53,125 bases of DNA. It comes from Treponema sp. (GTDB taxonomy: Bacteria; Spirochaetota; Spirochaetia; Treponematales; Breznakiellaceae). The position numbers and the translations under genes are program-made. This document shows, in pieces, positions 9,104-16,821 of this stretch. Where the stretch lies: NCBI GenBank assembly GCA_031256445.1, contig JAIRQN010000039.1, forward strand, positions 1-53,125, written 5' to 3'. Position 1 is the first letter of the stretch. Each line of letters opens with the position of its first letter. Below the pieces are notes generated by a model, which searched no databases, had not been told where the DNA came from, and saw only the letters and a list, made by a program, of their open reading frames with translations.

Positions 9104-9657
9104 TAAACTTCCATTATCTCTTTTTCTTTCTCTTCCAGAACTTTATTCACCTGATCGATATAATTGCCGGTCAGTTTCTGCAGTTCTGTCTCTCCCTTAC
9201 CCTGATCATCTTCGGTTAGCTTTGAATCTTTTAAAAGTTTTTTCAGTTCTTCGTTACCGTCCCTTCTGATGTTTCTGATTGAGACTCTTGACTGTTCCGC
9301 CTGGTTTTTGGCGTGTTTTACAAGCTCTTTGCGCCTCTCTTCCGTAAGGGGCGGAATGGATATGCGTATTACCTTGCCGTCATTTGAAGGGTTTAATGAT
9401 AATTCAGAAGATCGAATCGTTTTTTCAATTTCGCTGATGAGGCTTTTATCATAAGGCTGAATAACGATTAACCGGGCTTCGGGGACTGAAATATTCGACA
9501 CCTGGTTTAACGGAGATTTTTCTCCGTAATAATCCACGCGTATTCTGTCAAACAGCGACGCTGACGCACGTCCGGTCCTTAATGCGGCAAACCCTTCTTT
9601 CAGGCTTGCCACTGTCTTTTTCATCCGTTCCTCATTTGAGGAAATAAATTCCTGCAT
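9103..9657 (-). CDS. frr: Ribosome recycling factor
   Basis: Splits post-termination ribosomes with EF-G. At 184 residues it is exactly family length. Conserved segments are LRTGRASASLFDRIRVDYYG, PLNQVSNISVPEARLIVIQPYDKS, NPSNDGKVIRISIPPLTEERRKEL and the C-terminal helix with DSKLTEDDQ. AGAGG lies 7 nt before the ATG. It sits 15 nt after tsf in the rpsB-tsf-frr order, so it belongs to the translation part of the operon. Confidence 0.97.
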   Translation of the reverse strand: MQEFISSNEERMKKTVASLKEGFAALRTGRASASLFDRIRVDYYGEKSPLNQVSNISVPEARLIVIQPYDKSLISEIEKTIRSSELSLNPSNDGKVIRISIPPLTEERRKELVKHAKNQAEQSRVSIRNIRRDGNEELKKLLKDSKLTEDDQGKGETELQKLTGNYIDQVNKVLEEKEKEIMEV

Positions 9658-9672
9658 GTAAACCTCTTGATT

Positions 9673-10533
9673 TTATTCCGCGCCTACTTTGTAGTAGACG
9701 TAATTGTTTATCGCAAGTTTAGCTCCCGCTTTTTTGCCGCATTCTTCAATTGCCTTTGCGACTGACAGCTTTTCATCTTTCACATAACCCTGCTCAAGAA
9801 GGCATATTTCGCTTAAGTATTTATTGACTTTACCCTGTAAAATTCCTTTTAAAACATTTTCCGGTTTGCCTTTAAGTTTTTCGTCCTTTTCCATCTGTTT
9901 GCTGAAAATGTCTTCCTGTTCCCTGAGCCAGTTCTGGTCAATTTTGCTCCGGTCAAGGGCATAAGGATTAAATGCCGCTATGTGCAATGCAAGCGAGAAA
10001 ATAAAACCCGCTACTTCTTCGTTTTTAAAAATTTCCGGCTTATCGGATTCGCATTTTACAACTACGCCGATGTTTCCGTCACCGTGAATATACTGGGTAA
10101 GGTATTCGCCGGATGCGGCTTTTACAAGGCACAGCCTTTTCAATCCCATATTTTCGCGTATCTTGGTCGCAAGATCCTGAACCATGCCGTTAAGTTCATC
10201 ATTGGGTCCGGTTAAATCATTTTCAAGCGCTTTGCGGGCTATTTCGCCTCCCAGAGTGATAAAATCGGGGTTTCTCGCGACAAAGTCAGTCTCGGAAGAG
10301 AGTTCGACCAGCACGGCCGAAGAGCCGTCTTCTTTTATTTTTACGAATATTTTACCTTCGTTGGTTGCTCTTCCTGAGCGTTTTTCAAGAGCGGCAAGCC
10401 CTTTTTCCTTTAACATTTTAGCGGCTTTATCAAAATCGCCTTCGGCGCTTACAAGCGCGTTCTTGCATTCCATCATTCCCGCGCCGGTTTTTTCACGGAG
10501 TTTTTTAACATCCGCAGCGCTAATTTCTGCCAT
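9673..10533 (-). CDS. tsf: Elongation factor Ts
   Basis: Guanine nucleotide exchange factor for EF-Tu. The N-terminal UBA-like domain has VKKLREKTGAGMMECKNAL. The exchange motif TDFVARN is present at about residues 82-88. The two core subdomains follow. At 286 residues it is normal. AAGGAG is well placed before the ATG at 10533, and the gene lies 23 nt after rpsB, the near-universal arrangement. Confidence 0.97.
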   Translation of the reverse strand: MAEISAADVKKLREKTGAGMMECKNALVSAEGDFDKAAKMLKEKGLAALEKRSGRATNEGKIFVKIKEDGSSAVLVELSSETDFVARNPDFITLGGEIARKALENDLTGPNDELNGMVQDLATKIRENMGLKRLCLVKAASGEYLTQYIHGDGNIGVVVKCESDKPEIFKNEEVAGFIFSLALHIAAFNPYALDRSKIDQNWLREQEDIFSKQMEKDEKLKGKPENVLKGILQGKVNKYLSEICLLEQGYVKDEKLSVAKAIEECGKKAGAKLAINNYVYYKVGAE

Positions 10534-10556
10534 ATTTTTTCTCCTTATAAAAATGA

Positions 10557-11465
10557 CTATTCATCATTGTAGACTTTATCAACATCAACCTGAATATGCG
10601 AACCGCTTTCTTCCTCATCTTCTTCTGTAACTTCCTCGTCTTCTTTTGCGGCTCTGATTGCCTCTTCGGTTGTGTATTTTTCAATATCGATTTCCCTGTC
10701 TTCTTCCTTAATTGACGCGTCATTAAGCAGGCCTTCCATGTCTTCGTCATCTTCGCCGAGGGTTTCGATTATCTTCAGTCCTACCTCGTTATCCGCTTCG
10801 ACAACCGCGTTGGCGATGATCTGGGTAAACAGGGTAATAGCCCTGATTGCGTCATCGTTCCCCGGAATTGGGAAGTTGATACCGTCTGGATTGCAGTTGG
10901 TATCTACAACCGCCACAATCGGAATTCCCTGCCGCTGCGCTTCTGCGACAGCGATGGCTTCCTTGCGGGTGTCAATAATGAATAAAATGCCCGGAAGTTC
11001 CTTCATTTCCTTGATGCCGCCAAGGTTTTTCTGTAGTTTGATGCGTTCTTTGCCAAGGCCGGAAATTTCCTTTTTTGTAAGGTTTTCGAAGGTGCCGTCC
11101 ACTTCCATTTTTTCCAGTTTTTTTAATCTGAGAAGGGATTTTTTAATTGTTGAAAAATTTGTAAGCATACCGCCAAGCCAGCGGTTGTTTACAAAGTACA
11201 TTCCGCAGCGTTCGGCTTCTTTTTGAACAGCCTGCTGCGCCTGTTTTTTTGTTCCTACAAAAAGCACGGTTTTTCCGGCGGCTACGGTTTTGCGCACCGC
11301 GTCATAGGCATCCTTGATTGCCTGAATTGTTTTTTGCAGGTCGATGATGTGAATACCGTTCCTTTCTGCGAAGATGTATTTCTTCATCCTCGGATCCCAG
11401 CGTTTCACCTGATGACCAAAGTGGACTCCTGATTCCAGGAGATTCTTCATGGTAACTACTGCCAA
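10557..11465 (-). CDS. rpsB: 30S ribosomal protein S2, with acidic C-terminal tail
   Basis: S2 joins the small subunit late and is needed with S1. The core includes [41 protein letters not shown] and [20 protein letters not shown]. It has 302 residues; after about residue 235 there is an acidic tail full of Glu and Asp, longer than in typical S2 proteins. The start is read as TTG at 11465 (MAVVTMKN...) because AGGAGG at 11471-11476 is spaced 5 nt from it; the in-frame ATG 15 nt downstream is too far. It is the first gene of the conserved translation and lipid cluster, preceded by a hairpin in the leader. Confidence 0.96.
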   Translation of the reverse strand: MAVVTMKNLLESGVHFGHQVKRWDPRMKKYIFAERNGIHIIDLQKTIQAIKDAYDAVRKTVAAGKTVLFVGTKKQAQQAVQKEAERCGMYFVNNRWLGGMLTNFSTIKKSLLRLKKLEKMEVDGTFENLTKKEISGLGKERIKLQKNLGGIKEMKELPGILFIIDTRKEAIAVAEAQRQGIPIVAVVDTNCNPDGINFPIPGNDDAIRAITLFTQIIANAVVEADNEVGLKIIETLGEDDEDMEGLLNDASIKEEDREIDIEKYTTEEAIRAAKEDEEVTEEDEEESGSHIQVDVDKVYNDE

Positions 11466-11482
11466 AGTTTCCTCCTAACATT

Positions 11483-11506
11483 AGGGTTTTAGAGACTTAA
11501 AACCCT
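11483..11506 (-). promoter_or_regulatory. Perfect hairpin in the rpsB leader
   Basis: A 9-bp perfect inverted repeat (AGGGTTTTA and TAAAACCCT around a 6-nt loop) ends 6 nt upstream of the rpsB Shine-Dalgarno. It has no downstream U-tract, so a simple terminator is unlikely. It may be part of a leader control element for rpsB-tsf. Confidence 0.5.
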
Positions 11507-11569
11507 TCCATCACTATATCTCGCTGGAATAAAATTACTTACTCCACGGAAATTCGTTTATCCCGAAGC

Positions 11570-12157
11570 TCAGGCTCCGTAAGGATAACCGTTATCTTTA
11601 AGCATGACATAAAAATCGTACAATGGCAAGCCTGTCACTGTGCCCGGACAGCCCTCTATTTTATCGATAAAACAGGCCGCAAGCCCCTGGATACGGTAAG
11701 CTCCGGCCACATCCTGCCATTCGTTTGTGTTCAGATACCATTCGATTTCCGCTTCCGATACGGGCGCGAAGCTGACATTGCAGCAAGCGCTGCGGCAGTC
11801 AATAAAATCTTTTTGCCCGTTAAAAAGCGCCATTGAGGTTATTACCTTATGCTGCCGTCCGCTTAATTCCCCAAGCATTGAAGCGGCGTCTTGGCGGGAT
11901 GACGGTTTACCGAAAATCTTTTTGTCCGCGGCGATAATGGTATCCGCGCCGAAAATCCAGCGCGGCGAAAGGGCTCTTGTCATTTCAATTACTTTTTTTA
12001 CCTTGTTTTCGGCGAGTTCTTTTGTCAATTTAAACGGATCGGTATGCGTTATAAGGCTTTCGTCAATATCCGCCGGCACAACGGAGAACGGCAATCCCAT
12101 CATTTTAAAATATTCCTGCCGCCTGGGCGAGCCGGAAGCGAGAATTATTTGTTCCAT
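11570..12157 (-). CDS. maf: Maf-family nucleoside triphosphate pyrophosphatase
   Basis: House-cleaning enzyme that hydrolyses dTTP, UTP or modified nucleotides to the monophosphate. The N-terminal motif is ILASGSPRRQEYF, followed by PADIDES, then GADTIIAADKKIFGKP with the catalytic Asp region, then GELSGRQHKVITSMAL and a C-terminal AGAYRIQGLAACFIDKIEG. It has 195 residues, normal length. The cyclic substrate preference (dTTP/UTP versus 7-methyl-GTP) cannot be decided by eye. It follows the MFS gene by 33 nt and has no clear Shine-Dalgarno. A 104-nt gap separates it from rpsB. Confidence 0.93.
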   Translation of the reverse strand: MEQIILASGSPRRQEYFKMMGLPFSVVPADIDESLITHTDPFKLTKELAENKVKKVIEMTRALSPRWIFGADTIIAADKKIFGKPSSRQDAASMLGELSGRQHKVITSMALFNGQKDFIDCRSACCNVSFAPVSEAEIEWYLNTNEWQDVAGAYRIQGLAACFIDKIEGCPGTVTGLPLYDFYVMLKDNGYPYGA

Positions 12158-12190
12158 TTGTGAATTTTAGCGCATAATAACAATACGCGG

Positions 12191-13375
12191 CTAGTAGTTA
12201 CAGGTGTTAAATGTTGAGTGTTTATCCACTTTTTTATTAAGCGTTTCAAACATGATAATTTTTATTATCAGGATAATAACCAAAAATACCGGGAAAATTT
12301 TAAAACTGATAACAGACGCCAGCGCGCCGAATAACGGCGGCATTATTGATGTTCCTATATACGCAAATGCCATTTGAAGCCCTATTACAGCCTGTGAATA
12401 TTCCCTGCCGAAATTTACAGGGGTTCCATGTATTAAAGACGGAAATATCGGGGCAAAGCCCATGCCTATCAGGAAAAAACCCGGCAATAATATTTTGTTT
12501 CCAAACGGCATAAACAGAATAACAATTCCGCAGCCTGCGATAATCTGTCCCATGCGCACCATTTGCCTGTTGTTTAATTTTATAGTTATAAAACCTGATA
12601 TAAAACGCCCGCTTGTTATTCCGAAATAATACAGCGCTATCCATTGAGCGGCAATTTCCGGTTTTATTCCCTTTTCTGTTACAAGAAAACTGGCTCCCCA
12701 TAACCCTGCGGTTGATTCTATCGCGCAATACAGGAAAAACACTGTCAGCGCTTCCTTGACTCCCGCGATTGAAAACAGTTCCTTATATGAAGCAGGTTTG
12801 TTTTTCTGCGTATTTATTGACGGGCTGTTTTTTATCCATAAGGGCAGTGAAGCAAACAATACTGCGACCAGGCAGAACTGTATTATGCCGATTGTCCTGT
12901 AACCTGATGACCAGGAGTTGGCGGATATAAGGTAAGACGACATTATCAAAGGGCCGATTGTGGTTCCTACGCCCCAGAAACTATGGAGCCAGCTCATATG
13001 TCTTGCCTTGAAATGAAGAGCGACATAGTTGTTTAAAGCCGCGTCAACGGAACCCGCGCCCAGTCCTAACGGAATTGCGCACAGGCATAAAAAGATAAAA
13101 GACGGAGAAAAAGAAAAACCCACAAGAGCCAGCGCTGTCATAAAGACGCTGACCGCGGTTACCATTCCTGTGCCAAAGCGCCTTATTACTTTTTCGCTTA
13201 ATATGCTTGAAATGACAGTTCCGCCGGAGATTGTAATGGAAATAAAGCCCGCGTAATGCAGCGGGACATTCAGTGAATTGTACATGGAAGGCCATGCGCT
13301 GCCCAAAAGCGAGTCAGGCAGTCCCAGGCTGATAAATGACAGATAAATAATAATTAAAAGTAAAATTGTTAACAT
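12191..13375 (-). CDS. Major facilitator superfamily transporter
   Basis: A 394-residue inner-membrane protein with about 12 hydrophobic helices. The opening LSFISLGLPDSLLGSAWPSM and the loop SEKVIRRFGTG between helices 2 and 3 are typical of MFS sugar-carrier-like proteins of the FucP/YfkF kind, and the second half repeats with FISGFITIKLNNRQMVRMG. Substrate cannot be inferred. AAGGAA precedes the ATG. It lies 35 nt downstream of a chemoreceptor gene and may be the tail of the chemosensory transcript, which could link it to a sensed compound, but that is only position-based. Confidence 0.85.
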   Translation of the reverse strand: MLTILLLIIIYLSFISLGLPDSLLGSAWPSMYNSLNVPLHYAGFISITISGGTVISSILSEKVIRRFGTGMVTAVSVFMTALALVGFSFSPSFIFLCLCAIPLGLGAGSVDAALNNYVALHFKARHMSWLHSFWGVGTTIGPLIMSSYLISANSWSSGYRTIGIIQFCLVAVLFASLPLWIKNSPSINTQKNKPASYKELFSIAGVKEALTVFFLYCAIESTAGLWGASFLVTEKGIKPEIAAQWIALYYFGITSGRFISGFITIKLNNRQMVRMGQIIAGCGIVILFMPFGNKILLPGFFLIGMGFAPIFPSLIHGTPVNFGREYSQAVIGLQMAFAYIGTSIMPPLFGALASVISFKIFPVFLVIILIIKIIMFETLNKKVDKHSTFNTCNY

Positions 13376-13410
13376 ATATTCCTTTTTTTAAGGCAGACGG
13401 CCCGCGGTTT

Positions 13411-14910
13411 TCAGTTTAAATACGCGTCAAGCTCCTGAATCATCTGCGAAAGATCCCCCGCGCTTGATGTCGCGACTTTTGTTGACTGGATAAAACTGGC
13501 TAGCCCTTTGGAAATATCCGATATGGCGATATTGATCTGTTCTGTTGATTTCTGCTGCTTTTGCGTAGAGACAGTTATTGTCTGCGCCTGGGACGCTGTG
13601 GTTTCGGCGCCCTGGCTTATTTCCATGAAAATATATTCAAGATCCCTGATTAAGCTGCTGCCATCGGTAATTTTTACCGTGCTTTCTTCGCTGGAAGCGA
13701 TAAGAGAGGATGAAGATCCCTGAATTTCATCGGCCTGCAGGCGTATTTGTCTTGTCAGGGAAGCGATATCATCGGCAAGGCGGTTTACCTCTCTTGAGAC
13801 TATTGAGAACCTTTTGCCCTGTTCTCCGGCGCTTGCCGCCTCCAGCGCGGCGTTAAACGCAATTACTTTTGTCTGATCGGTGATTGCCTTGATTGCCGTG
13901 ATAATGTCGTGTATTTTGGATATTTTATTCCCTAAAGAAATAATGCCGCTGATTACTTCATTATTCTTGTTTTTTATATTTTCAAACTGTTCAATATTGC
14001 GTTTAAGTGCCAGAAACCCCCGGTTTACGTCGTTTTCCATTTTGGAGGCAATGGTCCAGACATCAGCTGTTTTATCCGCTATATCAGCGGCTATCTTCAT
14101 GTTTTCCTTCATGGTCGCTTCAATTTCCTGGACGCTTGCGGCCTGGTTGTTTGCGGTGGAAAATATTTCTTTGGATGACAGGAAAATGTCGTCTGTGGAT
14201 TTTTGAAGGATTTTTGCCATACTCTGGGTTTGTTCTACCGTTTTGGACGCGGCTTCGGCGGCAGTTTCTTCATTTTCTATCATATTGTTTAAAAGGAGCT
14301 GATGGCGTTTGCATGCGACTCCTGTGACCGCGCCGGTTACAAACATTGCCAGTACGCGCAATGATTCATTGTAAAGGGGAAAGTTAACAGGTATTTTTTT
14401 ATCGTCAATAATGAAAAAATACGGCAGATCAATGGCGTTTCCGTTCATAAAGACCACAATAAGATACAAAACCCCCGCGTATATTCCGGAAAAAAACGCG
14501 CAGCGGATGCTGTTCCTGAAAGCGCCCAGAAGAATAAGAACAATGTAAAAGAGAGCCCATATTGAAAGGTAGGCGATGGGAGGATCCAGTTCCGGGTAAG
14601 TGCAGCCTACCCAGATGCTTGCGCTTATGATTGTCATATCCATAATTACGCAGAAATATTTAAATAATTTGTGGACAGCTTCTTTTTTTTGCAGATAAAA
14701 AAATAAAAAAACCGAAAAAAGCAGAAATACGCTGTTGGGGATAAATCCATAGGCCGGGAACGGCGGAAGATCTCCTGCTTTCCTGAGGACGGCGAATAAT
14801 ATAACGGTAAGCACATACAGGAACGCGATAACAAAACGGAATTTGTTGATAAGTTTTTCGCCGTCAGCTTCATCATAAATGTTTTTTTTATTTAATTCAC
14901 TTTGAATCAT
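13411..14910 (-). CDS. Chemoreceptor with six-helix membrane sensor domain (MCP 1)
   Basis: A 499-residue methyl-accepting chemotaxis protein. About residues 20-210 contain six or so membrane helices with short loops and no large periplasmic domain, so it probably senses within or near the membrane. The cytoplasmic coiled coil follows. The hairpin tip reads ITDQTKVIAFNAALEAASAG, then SREVNRLADDIASLTRQI, a variant of the usual tip with KVIAFNAALEAAS in place of NLLALNAAIEAAR. GAGGAG is well placed before the ATG. It is a close paralogue of the receptor at 19116-20642, in both sensor and signalling parts. It lies 12 nt after the cyclase gene, so the cyclase and receptor are probably made together. 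Confidence 0.9.
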   Translation of the reverse strand: MIQSELNKKNIYDEADGEKLINKFRFVIAFLYVLTVILFAVLRKAGDLPPFPAYGFIPNSVFLLFSVFLFFYLQKKEAVHKLFKYFCVIMDMTIISASIWVGCTYPELDPPIAYLSIWALFYIVLILLGAFRNSIRCAFFSGIYAGVLYLIVVFMNGNAIDLPYFFIIDDKKIPVNFPLYNESLRVLAMFVTGAVTGVACKRHQLLLNNMIENEETAAEAASKTVEQTQSMAKILQKSTDDIFLSSKEIFSTANNQAASVQEIEATMKENMKIAADIADKTADVWTIASKMENDVNRGFLALKRNIEQFENIKNKNNEVISGIISLGNKISKIHDIITAIKAITDQTKVIAFNAALEAASAGEQGKRFSIVSREVNRLADDIASLTRQIRLQADEIQGSSSSLIASSEESTVKITDGSSLIRDLEYIFMEISQGAETTASQAQTITVSTQKQQKSTEQINIAISDISKGLASFIQSTKVATSSAGDLSQMIQELDAYLN

Positions 14911-14922
14911 TTTGCTCCTCTC

Positions 14923-16821
14923 TTACTTCTCATCAAATGTAATAACGCCGTCCCAGTCATCAGGCGGCGGCGTGCGCGAATATTCAGCCGCGCGGTTAAT
15001 GTATAATTTGCAAAGATAATCGTCATTATCGGTTTCAAGCGCCTTTTCGAAATACTCCTGGGCAAGTTTCCATTCGCGCAAGTAGAAAACCTGTAATCCC
15101 TGATTATAATTTTTAAGCGTATTTCTGTTAATCATTAAAGAGGGAACAGCCATTAGTTCTGTGGTTTCTCCCGAGCGGAGTACTTTGCCCTGCGCTCCGA
15201 AAAAACCCGAGTAAACGGCGTAAATGCCGACAGGCTGCGCTTTCCCCTTTACGCGCACATTATCAATTTTTCTGTATAAAAATTTGTCCTTTGTCAGTTC
15301 GTACACATATTCAGATGCGATAAGAGGGTAGCGGTAATGTCTTGTAAGGCTTTCAATCCTTGAAGCCAGATTTACAGTGTCTCCGATTATTGTGTAATCC
15401 ATTTTATTTTTAAAGCCGATGTTTCCAAGAATACATTCGCCGTAATTTATTCCTATGCCGATTTCTATTTTGCTGCGGGACAGTTTGGTATCTGAACTGT
15501 TTATAACATCCATCGCGGCAAGCATTTTAACTGCCGCTTTTATCGCGTTTACGGGAGAATTTTCCAGGGTTTGAATCGCGCCGAATACGGCCATAATCGC
15601 GTCTCCGATAAATTTATCAATATGACCTTTTTCCGACAATATTTCTACTCCCATTTTTGCGAACCATGTGTTTAAAAAATCCACAATGCTTTGCGCGTCC
15701 GAATGTTCTGAAATGGCGGTAAAACCCTTTAAATCGCTGAAAAGAACCGTGACATTCCTGTTTTCGCTGTTATATGCTTTTTTCGCGCTTCCGTTGATTA
15801 AATCATCCATAACATCGGCCGGCACATACCGGGCAAATGCGGCGCGGGTGTTTTTCTGCAGCTCCAGCAGTTCGCGCATGGAAAGAGCGTTGGCGATAAC
15901 CGGAGAAGCGGCTCCTAGAAACACAGTGATATTTTCCATTGTGACAGGATTAAAGTATTCATTGATTGAATTGGCGATGTGCACAGAAGCGAAATTTTCT
16001 CCGTAAATTGAAAGAGGGACTGAAATATAGGACAATATCTTTTTCCGGGTGTCTTTGGCCTGAAAAAAATGCTTAACATAATTTGACGCCGCCTGAAAAT
16101 CCGGAAACAAACCGCTGAAATCCGAAGCGCAAACCTGTAAAAAATCATTGACCGCTTCATTGGTAAATCTTGCGTGATTCGCGGAATAGGTGTACATTGC
16201 CCCGCCTGAACCCCGGATTATTATTACCGCAATTTCAGCTTCGCAGACGGTATTTAAAAGTCTGAATATTCCTTCAATAACCATATCCTGAGACTGCACT
16301 TTATTGGATAGTTCATTTAACATTCCGATAACTGTTGTCTGAAAGAGTTTGCTGTCAAGAAGATTATTAACGGTCTCAATTATGGTGTTATCGTTGATTT
16401 TTTTGCTTTCCCGTTCAAGCATGGCAAAATCAATTTCATTTTCATCTGACAGAATGGTTTTTACCGCGTCTTTCAGAGGTTTAAAATTCTCCGGGGATTT
16501 TTCAATGTAAAAGTCCGCTCCCGCCTGGTTTCCCCAGAATTTATCTTTCATCTCGCCAAGGGTTGTAAACATGATTATGGGGATTGTTTTCGTGTTTTTG
16601 CGGGATTTTAAAAAACGCGTTACCTGATATCCCTTGAATAACGGCATTTCAATGTCGGTTATGATAAGGTGGGGCATAAATGAGTACACTTTTTTTATGC
16701 CTTCAAAGCCGTTTACAGCCCTTTCAATCGAATATTCGGATGACGACAGGAATCCAATGAGCATATCCGCGAAAATGTCCGAATCCTCCATAATGAGTAT
16801 CCGTTTAGGTTCGTTATTCAC
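14923..16821 (-). CDS. Response regulator with GAF-like and class III adenylate cyclase domains
   Basis: A 632-residue protein likely to make cAMP under phosphorylation control. Residues 5-125 are a receiver domain with phosphoacceptor Asp56 in TDIEMP and a conserved Lys108. Residues 165-315 look GAF-like. The cyclase domain (about 355-535) has metal-binding Asp363 (LFSDLKGF) and Asp407 (KFIGDAIMAVFG). The purine-selecting pair is Lys403 and Asp475, which favours ATP over GTP, and the transition-state pair is Asn484 and Arg488 (DTVNLASR), so the site appears intact. A TPR-like tail is at 565-615. GTG starts the gene, overlapping the cheA stop by 8 nt with GGGAG upstream. Context places it as an output of the CheA kinase. 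Confidence 0.92.
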   Translation of the reverse strand: MNNEPKRILIMEDSDIFADMLIGFLSSSEYSIERAVNGFEGIKKVYSFMPHLIITDIEMPLFKGYQVTRFLKSRKNTKTIPIIMFTTLGEMKDKFWGNQAGADFYIEKSPENFKPLKDAVKTILSDENEIDFAMLERESKKINDNTIIETVNNLLDSKLFQTTVIGMLNELSNKVQSQDMVIEGIFRLLNTVCEAEIAVIIIRGSGGAMYTYSANHARFTNEAVNDFLQVCASDFSGLFPDFQAASNYVKHFFQAKDTRKKILSYISVPLSIYGENFASVHIANSINEYFNPVTMENITVFLGAASPVIANALSMRELLELQKNTRAAFARYVPADVMDDLINGSAKKAYNSENRNVTVLFSDLKGFTAISEHSDAQSIVDFLNTWFAKMGVEILSEKGHIDKFIGDAIMAVFGAIQTLENSPVNAIKAAVKMLAAMDVINSSDTKLSRSKIEIGIGINYGECILGNIGFKNKMDYTIIGDTVNLASRIESLTRHYRYPLIASEYVYELTKDKFLYRKIDNVRVKGKAQPVGIYAVYSGFFGAQGKVLRSGETTELMAVPSLMINRNTLKNYNQGLQVFYLREWKLAQEYFEKALETDNDDYLCKLYINRAAEYSRTPPPDDWDGVITFDEK

